A DNA stretch of 64,000 nucleotides from SZUA-35 sp965530755. Its GTDB lineage: Bacteria; Actinomycetota; Acidimicrobiia; Acidimicrobiales; SZUA-35. The DNA lies in assembly GCA_965530755.1 (NCBI GenBank), contig CBESNA010000010.1, positions 31,978 to 95,977 of the forward strand, written 5' to 3'. The notes under the pieces were generated by a model. It did not search any database. It saw nothing but the letters and a program-made list of their open reading frames with translations, and was not told where the DNA came from. Below are positions 32,872-41,218 of this stretch, piece by piece. A program made the position numbers and the translations under genes. Positions within the stretch are counted from its first letter, which is position 1. Each line of letters begins with the position of its first letter.

Positions 32872-33875
32872 TGTCGCTGACGATCATCAAGGGCGACGAT
32901 CCGACACTGGTCGCTCAGTCGCTGTCCGCGCTGGTGAAGGAGCTGGTCGGTGCCGGTGACAAGTCGTTGATGGTCGAGGAGGTCGGTGAGGCCCATTACG
33001 CACCGGACGGAGCCGAGCCTGAGCTCACCGCACTCGTGAACGCGGCCCACACGCCGCCGTTCCTCACCGAGCGCCGCGTGGTGGTCGGTCGGAATCTCGC
33101 CATGTTCACCCGAGGAGAACAGGTGGCGGGTCTCGTCGGTTGGATCGAGTCACCTCTGCCCACCACTGATCTGGTGCTCGTCTGGGAGAAAGGTGCGTCG
33201 ACACAACGACTCGGTGCACTGCCGAAGGCGCTCAAAGAGGCGCTCAAGGCGGCCGGCGCCCGCGAGATCGACGCTGCCCCATCGGGCAAGGGGCGCAAGA
33301 TGCTCCTCAACGAAAAGCTCGCCGACGCGTCGGTTCGGCTCGATGGGGGAGCGAAGTCGGCGATCGCCGAACATTTGGGCGACGACGCCGGCCGGGTGCA
33401 ATCCATCCTCGAGTCGCTGGTCAGCGTCTTCGGCGAGGGTGCTCGACTCTCCAAGGGCGATGTCGAGCCCTATCTCGGACAGGCGAGCGATGTCCCGCCT
33501 TGGGAACTCACCGATGCGATCGACGGCGGTGACATCGCGACAGCGCTCGACAAGCTGCACCGCATGCTTCGAGGTGGTGATCGCCACGCCCTCCAGGTCA
33601 TGGCGACGCTCCACGGTCACTATCAGCGAGCGCTGGCGCTCGACGGCAGCGGTGCAGAGAACGAGAAGGCGGCCGCCGCCCACCTCGGTATGAAGGGGTC
33701 GACGTTCCCCGCAAAGAAGGCTCTGACACTCAGCCGCCGGTTGGGGAGCGAGAAGTCGAAGCGAGCGATGCAGCTGCTGGCTCAGGCCGATCTCGACGTA
33801 CGTGGTGTCAGCGCTGTACCGCCAGACACCGTGATGGAAGTCCTGGTTGCCCGGCTGGCCCACCTCTCGCGCTGA
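32871..33875 (+). CDS. holA: DNA polymerase III subunit delta
   Basis: A 334-aa protein of the HolA family, the clamp-loader subunit that opens the beta ring. The N-terminus MSLTIIKGDDPTLVAQSLSALVKEL and the block TPPFLTERRVVVGRNLAMFT are typical, as are the C-terminal helices with ALQVMATLHGHYQRALALDGSG and AMQLLAQADLDVRGVSAVPPDTVMEVLVARLA. ATG 32871 overlaps the preceding stop by one base; longer in-frame readings enter that gene. holA followed by rpsT on the other strand is a common order. Confidence 0.93.
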   Translation: MSLTIIKGDDPTLVAQSLSALVKELVGAGDKSLMVEEVGEAHYAPDGAEPELTALVNAAHTPPFLTERRVVVGRNLAMFTRGEQVAGLVGWIESPLPTTDLVLVWEKGASTQRLGALPKALKEALKAAGAREIDAAPSGKGRKMLLNEKLADASVRLDGGAKSAIAEHLGDDAGRVQSILESLVSVFGEGARLSKGDVEPYLGQASDVPPWELTDAIDGGDIATALDKLHRMLRGGDRHALQVMATLHGHYQRALALDGSGAENEKAAAAHLGMKGSTFPAKKALTLSRRLGSEKSKRAMQLLAQADLDVRGVSAVPPDTVMEVLVARLAHLSR

Positions 33876-33938
33876 GGTAGGAGGGCCTGATTTCTTCGTA
33901 CTCGACGCCGCGGCGACTCAGGCCGTGGCGAGCGTGTC

Positions 33939-34202
33939 TCAGGCGTCGGTGCCGGCGGAGCGGACGCGGGCGATGAGCCGGCTCTTCTTGCGGGCGGCGG
34001 CGTTCTTGTGGAGCATGCCCTTGGCTGCAGCCTTGTCGATGCGCTTAAGGGCGAGACGCAATGCGTCGACCTCAGTGTCGGTGCCTGCGGCATCGACGGC
34101 CGACTTCTCACGCGTGAGCATCTCGGAGCGAACGGCCCGGTTACGAACACGACGCTTCTCGCTCTGACGGTTGCGCTTGATTTGGCTCTTGATGTTGGCC
34201 AC
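33939..34202 (-). CDS. rpsT: 30S ribosomal protein S20
   Basis: An 87-aa basic, helical protein of the bS20 family, starting MANIKSQIKRNRQSEKRRVRNRAVRSE and ending KGMLHKNAAARKKSRLIARVRSAG. The start is GTG 34202 because the conserved ANIKSQIKRNRQ block begins there; upstream in-frame sequence is not S20. GAGG lies 7 nt before the start. A TAAGAT hexamer at 34260-34265 (minus strand) is a candidate -10, leaving a leader of about 50 nt in which S20 might autoregulate. Confidence 0.96.
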   Translation of the reverse strand: MANIKSQIKRNRQSEKRRVRNRAVRSEMLTREKSAVDAAGTDTEVDALRLALKRIDKAAAKGMLHKNAAARKKSRLIARVRSAGTDA

Positions 34203-34339
34203 GAGAAACCTCGATGATCGAATCCACCCTGCGCGAACGGCGCTGCAGGAACCGGAAGATCTTACTGGCACGCAGAGCCGCTCCCACTCGTCTCGCAGAT
34301 CCCGCTCGTGCGACCGATCCCCTCGGTGTGTGGCACCGG

Positions 34340-34345
34340 TAGCGT
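34340..34345 (+). promoter_or_regulatory. -10 element TAGCGT of lepA (leaderless type)
   Basis: TAGCGT ends 10 nt before the lepA ATG at 34356. Confidence 0.4.
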
Positions 34346-34355
34346 TGGCCACCGC

Positions 34356-36140
34356 ATGGACCAGTCCAAGATTCGCAACCTCTCCATCATCGCTCACATC
34401 GACCACGGCAAGTCGACGCTTGCCGATCGGCTCCTCGAACTGTGCGGCGCCGTCGAGGCACGCGACATGCGGGCCCAGTACCTCGATTCGATGGACATCG
34501 AACGCGAGCGTGGCATCACGATCAAGCTGCAGAGCGTGCGGCTCGAGTGGAGGGGCCATGTCATCAACCTGATCGACACGCCCGGTCACGTCGATTTCGG
34601 CTACGAGGTGAGCCGTTCGCTTGCCGCATGCGAAGGCGTGGTCCTTGTGGTTGACGCTGCCCAGGGCATCGAGGCGCAGACGCTGGCCAACATGTACCTG
34701 GCTCTCGAGAACGACCTCGAGATCATCCCTGTGCTCAACAAGCTTGATCTCCCGGCCGCTGATCCAGACAAATGTGCGGCCGAGATCGAACAGGTCCTGG
34801 GGGTCCCGGCCGCGGATTGCCTACGCATCTCGGCCAAGACCGGCGAGGGCGTCGAGGCGCTGCTCGAAGCGATCATCGAGCGAATCCCGCCGCCCGTCGG
34901 CGACATCGATGGCCCGTTGCAGGCGTTGATCTTCGACAGTCACTTTGACACCTACCGAGGCGTCGTCTCCTCCATTCGGGTGATGAATGGCAAGCTCGAG
35001 ACAGGTACCAAACTCCGATTCATGCAAGCGGGGGCCACTCACTCCGTCGAAGAGATCGGCTTCCGGACACCCAACAATCGACCGGCCGGATCGATGGCGG
35101 CCGGCGAGGTCGGCTACCTCATCGCCGGCATCAAGGACGTGCGCGAGGCGCGTTCCGGTGAGACGGTCACCACCGAAGTCAACGGGGCTGCGGAGAAACT
35201 CGCCGGCTATCGGGAGCCCCAACAGATGGTGTTCTGCGGGCTCTATCCGGTCGACGGCGACGACTACGAGGATTTCCGCGACGCGCTCGACAAACTCAAG
35301 CTCGACGACAGCAGTTTCTCGTTCGAGCCCGAGACATCCAGTGCGCTCGGCTTCGGCTTCCGTTGTGGCTTCCTCGGCCTGCTCCACATGGAGATCGTCC
35401 GCGAGCGGCTCGAGCGCGAATTCGACCTGAACCTGATCGCTACGTCACCGTCGGTGCACTACAGGATCACCATGAACGACGGCGAGGAGCGGGCCATCGA
35501 CAACCCGGCGTCGCTGCCACCGTCTGGCGATTGGGTGTCGATCGAGGAGCCGTACCTCAAGGCATCGATCATCACGCCGTCCGACTACACCGGCACGCTC
35601 ATGGAGCTCTGTCAGAGTCGCCGAGGTCAGCTCGTGAAGATGGAATATCTGTCTCCTGATCGGGTCGAGATCGTGTACCGACTCCCACTCGGCGAGGTGG
35701 TCGTCGACTTCTTCGACCAACTCAAGAGCCGCACTCAGGGCTACGCCAGTCTCGACTACGAGGTGTCTGGCTACGAGAAGGGCGATCTCGTCAAGGTCGA
35801 CATCCTCTTCAACAGCGAACAGGTCGATGCGTTCGCCACGATCGTGCACCGGTCGAATTCTTACGAGTACGGCAAACGCATGGCCGAGAAACTGAAGGAC
35901 ATCATTCCTCGCCAACAGTTCGAGGTGCCTATCCAGGCTGCGATCGGCGGCAAGATCATCGCGAGAGAGACCGTCCGTGCGTATCGCAAGGACGTCACCG
36001 CAAAGCTGTACGGCGGCGACGTCACTCGGAAGAACAAGCTGCTCAAGAAGCAAAAGGAAGGCAAGAAGAAGATGAAGAGCATCGGCCGGGTCGACATCCC
36101 GCCGGACACCTTCATCAGGGCACTCCGTCTCGACGACTGA
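34356..36140 (+). CDS. lepA: Elongation factor 4 (LepA)
   Basis: A 594-aa translational GTPase. The G1 motif is AHIDHGKSTL (about residues 12-21), followed by RERGITIKLQ (G2), DTPGHVDF (G3), NKLDLP (G4) and SAKTGEG (G5). Domains II, III and V follow, and the LepA-specific C-terminal domain ends with KKKMKSIGRVDIPPDTFIRAL. LepA acts on stalled or mistranslocated ribosomes and in initiation. ATG 34356 is chosen because MDQSKIRNLSIIAHID is the conserved opening; a 16-codon longer reading lacks support. Confidence 0.97.
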   Translation: MDQSKIRNLSIIAHIDHGKSTLADRLLELCGAVEARDMRAQYLDSMDIERERGITIKLQSVRLEWRGHVINLIDTPGHVDFGYEVSRSLAACEGVVLVVDAAQGIEAQTLANMYLALENDLEIIPVLNKLDLPAADPDKCAAEIEQVLGVPAADCLRISAKTGEGVEALLEAIIERIPPPVGDIDGPLQALIFDSHFDTYRGVVSSIRVMNGKLETGTKLRFMQAGATHSVEEIGFRTPNNRPAGSMAAGEVGYLIAGIKDVREARSGETVTTEVNGAAEKLAGYREPQQMVFCGLYPVDGDDYEDFRDALDKLKLDDSSFSFEPETSSALGFGFRCGFLGLLHMEIVRERLEREFDLNLIATSPSVHYRITMNDGEERAIDNPASLPPSGDWVSIEEPYLKASIITPSDYTGTLMELCQSRRGQLVKMEYLSPDRVEIVYRLPLGEVVVDFFDQLKSRTQGYASLDYEVSGYEKGDLVKVDILFNSEQVDAFATIVHRSNSYEYGKRMAEKLKDIIPRQQFEVPIQAAIGGKIIARETVRAYRKDVTAKLYGGDVTRKNKLLKKQKEGKKKMKSIGRVDIPPDTFIRALRLDD

Positions 36141-36171
36141 AACCTTCGGCGCAGGGCGCCTCGGTTTCTTG

Positions 36172-36244
36172 GAGTTGCTCGCTGGCGCTCTCAAGTCCGG
36201 CTGCGGCAAGTTCCTTCGTTTGCCCGAGTTCTCCACTGGCGCTC
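36172..36244 (+). repeat. Imperfect direct repeats between lepA and the photolyase gene
   Basis: Two 19-nt copies, GAGTTGCTCGCTGGCGCTC (36172-36190) and GAGTTCTCCACTGGCGCTC (36226-36244), share 14 positions and start 54 nt apart. AGTCCGG after copy 1 is mirrored by CCGGACT after copy 2. The look is that of an intergenic repetitive element. Confidence 0.5.
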
Positions 36245-36257
36245 CGGACTCGCTTGA

Positions 36258-37613
36258 ATGGTGCCCATGGCATCGATCTTCTGGTTCAGACGAGATCTCC
36301 GTCTGAGTGATCATCCCGCATTGGCAGACGCAGCGGCGGCCGGCGCTGTCCTCCCAGTCTTCATCGATGACAATCGGCTCCGCACGCCTGCTGGGGCGAA
36401 CCGTCTCGCGTTCCTGCACGGAACGCTCGAAGCGCTCGACGACGAGATCGGGGGACATCTGGTTGTTCGGTCCGGCGATCCAGCGGTGGTGCTCGCCGAC
36501 CTGTGCCGCGAGATCGGGGCCGAGACCGTCTGGGCCACCGACGACTTCGGACCATACGGCCGTCGCCGCGACGATCGGGTGGGCGAGACGCTCGCCGACG
36601 CAGGTCTCACCGTTCACTACCGGGACTCGCCATATGCCGTTCCGCCCGACTCGGTCGTGACCGGTGGTGGCACGCCGTACAAGGTCTTCACGCCGTTCTT
36701 CCGCGCATGGAAGGCGTTCGGTCACCCTGAACCAGGCGGTCGAGTCGATGCCGATTGGATCGAGGGCGTTGCCTCGGACACGACCGAGCCCGTGGCGCCG
36801 ACGGCGACCGACCTGCCCCGGCCAGGTGAGCGCTCGGCATGGGAGACCGCAGAGGAGTTCCTCGACGGTCCCGTGTTCGACTACGTGGATCGGCGAAACA
36901 ACCCCGGCGTCGACGGCACCTCTCGATTGAGTCCATACCTGAAGTTCGGCAGCATCCATCCCCGACAACTGCTCGCTCGGCTCGGCCCCGATCCGTCCGA
37001 GGAAGTCTTCCGCTCCGAGCTCTGCTGGCGAGAGTTCTACGCCGAAGTGTTGTTCCAACGCCCGGAGACAGCACGGTCGGCCTTCAACACGAAGATGACC
37101 GACATGGAGGTCGATCAGGGAGCCGAGGCGGATGGTCGCTTCGACGCCTGGTGTCGGGGCGAGACCGGCTATCCGATGGTCGACGCCGGGATGCGTCAGC
37201 TCGTGACCGAAGGCTGGATGCACAATCGGGTCCGCATGATCGTGGCGAGCTTCCTCGTCAAGGACCTGCACATCGACTGGACGCGCGGTGCCCAGTTCTT
37301 CATGGAGCACCTCGTCGACGGTGACCTGGCCTCGAATCAGCACGGCTGGCAGTGGGTGGCTGGTACCGGAACCGATGCCTCTCCGTACTTCCGGATCTTC
37401 AACCCGGTCAGCCAGAGTCGGAAATTCGACTCCGGAGCGACGTACCTGCGCCGGTGGGTGCCCGAGCTCGAACATCTCGGTGACAAGGTGATCCACGAAC
37501 CATGGACGGACCCGGCGGGTGCTCCCGCCGGCTACCCACCACCGATCGTCGATCACGGCGAGGAGCGGGCCGAGTCGCTCGTTCGATACGACCGTCTCAA
37601 ACAACGGTGGTGA
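36258..37613 (+). CDS. phrB: Deoxyribodipyrimidine photolyase
   Basis: A 451-aa cryptochrome/photolyase-family flavoprotein. The N-terminal alpha/beta antenna domain opens with IFWFRRDLRLSDHPAL. The C-terminal FAD domain shows TSRLSPYLKFGSIHPRQL, ELCWREFYAEVLF, DAWCRGETGYPMVDAGMRQL, EGWMHNRVRMIVASFLVKDL and GDLASNQHGWQWVAGTGTDA, including the Trp residues of the electron-transfer chain and lesion-binding. It uses blue light to reverse cyclobutane pyrimidine dimers. ATG 36258 and ATG 36267 are both possible. Light-repair capacity suggests a sunlit habitat. Confidence 0.94.
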   Translation: MVPMASIFWFRRDLRLSDHPALADAAAAGAVLPVFIDDNRLRTPAGANRLAFLHGTLEALDDEIGGHLVVRSGDPAVVLADLCREIGAETVWATDDFGPYGRRRDDRVGETLADAGLTVHYRDSPYAVPPDSVVTGGGTPYKVFTPFFRAWKAFGHPEPGGRVDADWIEGVASDTTEPVAPTATDLPRPGERSAWETAEEFLDGPVFDYVDRRNNPGVDGTSRLSPYLKFGSIHPRQLLARLGPDPSEEVFRSELCWREFYAEVLFQRPETARSAFNTKMTDMEVDQGAEADGRFDAWCRGETGYPMVDAGMRQLVTEGWMHNRVRMIVASFLVKDLHIDWTRGAQFFMEHLVDGDLASNQHGWQWVAGTGTDASPYFRIFNPVSQSRKFDSGATYLRRWVPELEHLGDKVIHEPWTDPAGAPAGYPPPIVDHGEERAESLVRYDRLKQRW

Positions 37614-37619
37614 AGCCCC

Positions 37620-37625
37620 TAGACT
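37620..37625 (+). promoter_or_regulatory. Candidate -10 element TAGACT of hrcA-dnaJ
   Basis: TAGACT lies 62 nt before the hrcA GTG start. The leader carries a GGAGAG Shine-Dalgarno sequence, so this unit is leadered. No CIRCE inverted repeat is seen. Confidence 0.35.
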
Positions 37626-37687
37626 CGATCTTCGGTTGAAACCGCGTCAGGCGGAGGTCCGAGCCGGAACAGACCGGAAACGGAGAG

Positions 37688-38704
37688 GTGGCCAACGTGC
37701 TCGATGAGCGCAAGGCGGAAATTCTCAAAGCCGTCGTCGAGGAATACATCGAGACGGCTGTCCCGGTTGGGTCGGGCTCTGTCGCCCGAAACACCGACAT
37801 CGGGGTGTCATCGGCGACCGTCCGCAACGAACTCGCAGTGCTCGAAGCCGACGGCTATCTCGTGCAGCCGCACACCAGTGCCGGACGCATCCCCACCGAG
37901 AAGGGGTATCGCCACTTCGTCGACACCGTTGGCCAGGCCAGGCTCGCGAGACCCGAACGGCGACAGGTCCTCGACTTCTTCACCGATGTCCGAGGCGAGA
38001 TCGAGGGGATGATGCGCGACACGGCAGGGCTGCTGTCGAACCTCACCGATCATGCAGCTGTCATCATCGACCATTCGAGTGACGCCGCCCGTGTCCGTTC
38101 GTTCCAGTTGGTCGGTCTGGCACCACGCCTCGTCCTGGCCGTCGTGGTCTTCTCGAACGGTGTGATCGAGAAGCACACTCTCGAGCTGTCTGACGAGCTC
38201 CTCGGTCGCAGCGATGGTGATGTCACGGTCGATGCAGCAGCAGCCGTCGTGAGGGAGTCTCTCGACAATCGCCCACTCGCAGAGGCCCGCGAACCCGTCC
38301 AGACTGGATCGAGCATGGTCGATCACCTGGTCGCTCAGGTGCTGGCGGTCGTCTGCGCATCGGCGTCCGATGAACGGGTCTATGTCGACGGCACGTCGCG
38401 GGTTGCCAACAGCTTCGAAGCGGTCGACTCCGTGAAGCGAGTGCTCACGATTCTCGAACAGCAACTCGTCGTCGTCGATCTCATCACCGATGTCCTCAAT
38501 CGCGGCTTGAAGGTGGCGATTGGTACCGAAACCGGTGACGAGCGGCTAGAAGAATGCAGTGTGGTTGTTTCCCCATATGAGATCGACGGTGAACACGCAG
38601 GCTCCATTGCCATCCTCGGCCCGACGCGTATGAACTACCCCCAGGCCATCGCCGCTGTCACGGTGGTCGGACGTCAACTCGGCGTGCACCTGAGCGAAGG
38701 CTGA
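37688..38704 (+). CDS. hrcA: Heat-inducible transcription repressor HrcA
   Basis: A 338-aa protein with the HrcA winged helix at the N-terminus (LDERKAEILKAVVEEYIETAVPVGSGSVAR, then VSSATVRNELAVLEADGYLVQPHTSAGRIPTEKGYRHFVD) and the GAF-like ligand domain after about residue 100. The C-terminus retains YEIDGEHAGSIAILGPTRMNYPQAIAAV. HrcA represses groE/dnaK operons through CIRCE. GTG 37688 is preceded by GGAGAG. It is followed 4 bp later by dnaJ. No CIRCE is visible at this promoter, so autoregulation is not evident. Confidence 0.95.
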   Translation: MANVLDERKAEILKAVVEEYIETAVPVGSGSVARNTDIGVSSATVRNELAVLEADGYLVQPHTSAGRIPTEKGYRHFVDTVGQARLARPERRQVLDFFTDVRGEIEGMMRDTAGLLSNLTDHAAVIIDHSSDAARVRSFQLVGLAPRLVLAVVVFSNGVIEKHTLELSDELLGRSDGDVTVDAAAAVVRESLDNRPLAEAREPVQTGSSMVDHLVAQVLAVVCASASDERVYVDGTSRVANSFEAVDSVKRVLTILEQQLVVVDLITDVLNRGLKVAIGTETGDERLEECSVVVSPYEIDGEHAGSIAILGPTRMNYPQAIAAVTVVGRQLGVHLSEG

Positions 38705-38708
38705 CCCC

Positions 38709-39821
38709 ATGGCTGATTTCTACGAACTCCTCGGGGTCGAACGTTCAGCGTCGGCCGACGAGATCAAGAAGGCGTATCGCAAGCGGGCACGCGAGCTGCA
38801 CCCCGATGCCAAACCCGGCGATGCCGAGGCCGAGGCGCAGTTCAAGCAGGTTGCAGAGGCCTACGAGGTACTGAGCGACGACGCGAAGCGGGCGAACTAC
38901 GACCGCTTCGGTTCGGCATCGGGTCCGGGCGGTTTCGGCGGGGGTGGCGATCCCTTCGGCGGCGGTCTCGGCGATCTCTTCGACGCGTTCTTCAACAACA
39001 ATGGCGGCGGAGGTGGGGGCCGAGCGGCCCGCGCTCGCGGCGTCGACCTCGAAGTCGTGGCCACCCTCGACCTCGAGGACACCGTGCGCGGAGCGGCCAA
39101 GAAGGTGACTGTCCGCACTGCCGTGGCGTGTGATGCGTGCGACGCCACCGGCGCCGCTCCCGGTTCCGGCGTCGAGACCTGCACACAGTGCGAGGGCGCC
39201 GGCCAGATCCGCCAGATGCGTCAGTCGATTCTGGGCCAAATGGTCACCACGTCGGCCTGTCCGCGGTGTGCCGGTGAGGGCCAGGTCATCAAGCAGCCGT
39301 GCACCACGTGCTCGGGCGAGGGGCGCACGGTCGAGGATCGCGAATACACCGTCGACATCCCTGCCGGGGTCTCTCACGGCTCGACCCTCCGGCTCAGTGG
39401 ACGCGGAGCCGTCGGCCCTCGCGGTGCCGAGGCCGGCGATCTCTACGTCGAGATCCGGGTGGCTGCCCACCCGGTCTTCCAACGCGACGGCGACCGTCTG
39501 CTGGCCCAACTCCATATCCCCATCACCCAGGCGGCGCTCGGTGCCGACGTCGTGTTCGACGGGGTCGAGGGTCCGTTCGAGGTGTCAATTCCAGCCGGAT
39601 CCCAGAGTGGCAAGGTCTTCACGATTCGTGACGGTGGGATCCCGCGGCTCCGAGGCCGAGGCCGAGGTGAGCTCCTGCTCACGTTGATCGTCGACACGCC
39701 CACCAAACTGAGTGAAGAAGAAGACGCACTGTTGCGGCATCTTGCCGAACTTCGAAGTGATGCCGTCCACGGACCGAAGGACGGCAAGCTGTTCTCGAAG
39801 ATCAAGAACGCATTCAGCTGA
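38709..39821 (+). CDS. dnaJ: Chaperone DnaJ
   Basis: A 370-aa type I DnaJ. The J domain (1 to about 70) carries HPD in ARELHPDAKPGD; a Gly/Phe-rich linker follows (GPGGFGGGGDPFGGGLG). Four zinc-finger modules follow: CDACDATG, CTQCEGAG, CPRCAGEG, CTTCSGEG, the first deviating from CxxCxGxG at the fifth position. The C-terminal substrate-binding domains close the protein. It activates DnaK. This is the hrcA-linked copy (dnaJ2 type), 4 bp after hrcA. Confidence 0.95.
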   Translation: MADFYELLGVERSASADEIKKAYRKRARELHPDAKPGDAEAEAQFKQVAEAYEVLSDDAKRANYDRFGSASGPGGFGGGGDPFGGGLGDLFDAFFNNNGGGGGGRAARARGVDLEVVATLDLEDTVRGAAKKVTVRTAVACDACDATGAAPGSGVETCTQCEGAGQIRQMRQSILGQMVTTSACPRCAGEGQVIKQPCTTCSGEGRTVEDREYTVDIPAGVSHGSTLRLSGRGAVGPRGAEAGDLYVEIRVAAHPVFQRDGDRLLAQLHIPITQAALGADVVFDGVEGPFEVSIPAGSQSGKVFTIRDGGIPRLRGRGRGELLLTLIVDTPTKLSEEEDALLRHLAELRSDAVHGPKDGKLFSKIKNAFS

Positions 39822-39853
39822 CACGTGCTCGTTCACCACGTGCTCAGCCGGCG

Positions 39854-40543
39854 ATGACGCTCGAGCGTCATCGCTCGATGCCGTTCGTCTTCGTTGACGA
39901 TCTCGATCATCCGCACCTGGCGCCGGGGGACCTCCATCACTATCGAACGGTGCGACGCATCATCGATGGCGAACCGATCACGATCAGCGACGGCTGCGGC
40001 CGTTGGCGTCCCGCCCGGTTCGCCGAGCGACCGGCGGTCGACGGCGAGGTCATCGAGGAACCGGAGCCGGTCGCTCCGTCCACGGTCGGTTTCGCGCCGG
40101 TGAAGGGCGAGCGTCCCGAGTGGGTCGTGCAGAAGCTCACCGAGCTCGGCGTCGACATCATCCTTCCGCTCCAGAGTTCCCGCTCGGTTGTCCGCTGGGC
40201 CGGGGCTCGGGCCGAGAAACAGGTGGCGAAGTGGCGTGTGATCGCCAGAGAGGCGTCCATGCAGAGTCGACGGGTGCGTCTCCCAGAGATCCGACCCGTC
40301 GCTGCGCTGGCCTCCATCGACGACGTATCGGTCGTTCTCGCCGAGCCGGGATCGCCGAGGCTCGATGGTCGAGTGGACCGCTTCGTCCTCATCGGTCCCG
40401 AGGGCGGCTGGGCTCCTGAGGAGCTCGAAGGGAGACGGCTGCGTTCGCTTCCGGGCGGGGTGCTTCGAGCCGAGACAGCGGCGATTGCTGCCGCCGTGAT
40501 GCTCGTCGACGCCGACAATCGAGGGCCAGGCGGCGACGCGTGA
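39854..40543 (+). CDS. rsmE: 16S rRNA m3U1498 methyltransferase
   Basis: A 229-aa SPOUT-class methyltransferase. The N-terminal PUA-like part begins MPFVFVDDLDHPHLAPGDLHHYRTVRR; the C-terminal knot has LIGPEGGWAPEEL and LPGGVLRAETAAIAAAVML, the SAM-binding motifs. ATG 39854 fits; a second ATG at residue 9 is an alternative. It is 32 bp after dnaJ, with two CACGTGCTC direct repeats (39823, 39837 region) between them. dnaJ-rsmE is a common pair. Confidence 0.93.
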   Translation: MTLERHRSMPFVFVDDLDHPHLAPGDLHHYRTVRRIIDGEPITISDGCGRWRPARFAERPAVDGEVIEEPEPVAPSTVGFAPVKGERPEWVVQKLTELGVDIILPLQSSRSVVRWAGARAEKQVAKWRVIAREASMQSRRVRLPEIRPVAALASIDDVSVVLAEPGSPRLDGRVDRFVLIGPEGGWAPEELEGRRLRSLPGGVLRAETAAIAAAVMLVDADNRGPGGDA

Positions 40544-40564
40544 CCCGCTTCGAATGAGGGCGCT

Positions 40565-40590
40565 CGCCGGCCCAATGAGCCGGCGGGAAT
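40565..40590 (+). terminator. Hairpin after rsmE
   Basis: CGCCGGC (40565-40571) and GCCGGCG (40579-40585) form a 7-bp stem with a 7-nt loop, followed by GGAATGATTT. It is a weak terminator candidate. Confidence 0.5.
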
Positions 40591-40644
40591 GATTTACCCA
40601 TCACCCGATCACGTTGGGTGGTTGAAGGTGCACAGCGTGACGTC

Positions 40645-40650
40645 TACGGT
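40645..40650 (+). promoter_or_regulatory. Candidate -10 element TACGGT of bldD
   Basis: TACGGT lies 23 nt before the ATG and an AGGGGAG Shine-Dalgarno sequence sits directly upstream of the start, so bldD is probably leadered and ribosome-site dependent. Confidence 0.4.
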
Positions 40651-40673
40651 GGCGGCTTCTACAGGGGAGTGCA

Positions 40674-41213
40674 ATGGGCGCTGGTGACGAACACATCGAT
40701 GTCGACGCGACGGATTCGGCATATGGCCGCCGCGTCGGAGAGCGCCTGCGCGCGATTCGCCGGCAGAAGCGACTGAGTCTTCAGGACGTCGAGTCGCAGT
40801 CCGAGCAAGAGTTCAAGGCGTCGGTACTCGGCGCCTACGAGCGCGGGGAACGAGCGATCTCGGTGCCCCGTCTCGAACGACTGGCGCTGTTCTACAGCGT
40901 GCCGATCGACCAGCTCCTGCCCCGCACGACCAACGTCGGCGTCGTGCCGGGCGTGGTCGACCTGACCGATCAGGGCCGTGCCGGCGTCACAGTCGACCTC
41001 ACCCAAGTCGACGGTGTTGCCGGTCCCGAAGGCGAGATGCTGGCTCGGTACCTCGCCATGATCCAGGTGCAGCGGCAAGACTTCAACGGTCGTGTCCTCA
41101 CGGTTCGCCGAGACGACCTCCGAGCTGTGGCCTGCATCCTCGGGGTCGACTTCGACGATGCCGTCGATCGCCTCGCCGATCTCGGCCTGGTGAAGGAAAC
41201 TGCGATCGGCTGA
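40674..41213 (+). CDS. bldD: BldD-type developmental regulator, c-di-GMP-responsive
   Basis: A 179-aa protein with an XRE-type helix-turn-helix in the first 75 residues (RVGERLRAIRRQKRLSLQDVES, then VLGAYERGERAISVPRLERLALFYSVPIDQLLP) and the BldD C-terminal domain. The c-di-GMP signature RXD-X8-RXXD is intact: R134-Q-D136, eight residues, R145-R-D-D148. In Streptomyces c-di-GMP makes BldD dimerise and bind DNA, repressing development genes. The same fold and motif here suggest c-di-GMP control in a bacterium whose relatives are not known to sporulate. Start chosen for AGGGGAG 5 nt upstream. It ends 5 bp from the convergent pseudokinase gene. Confidence 0.92.
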   Translation: MGAGDEHIDVDATDSAYGRRVGERLRAIRRQKRLSLQDVESQSEQEFKASVLGAYERGERAISVPRLERLALFYSVPIDQLLPRTTNVGVVPGVVDLTDQGRAGVTVDLTQVDGVAGPEGEMLARYLAMIQVQRQDFNGRVLTVRRDDLRAVACILGVDFDDAVDRLADLGLVKETAIG

Positions 41214-41218
41214 TTCGG

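Noticed and set aside
35445..37604. Long minus-strand reading frame of 719 codons across lepA and the photolyase gene
   Set aside because: It is antisense to two well-supported genes in GC-rich DNA, where such frames arise by codon bias, and has no recognisable domain.
37614..37687. CIRCE element upstream of hrcA
   Set aside because: No TTAGCACTC-N9-GAGTGCTAA-like repeat is present in the gap.
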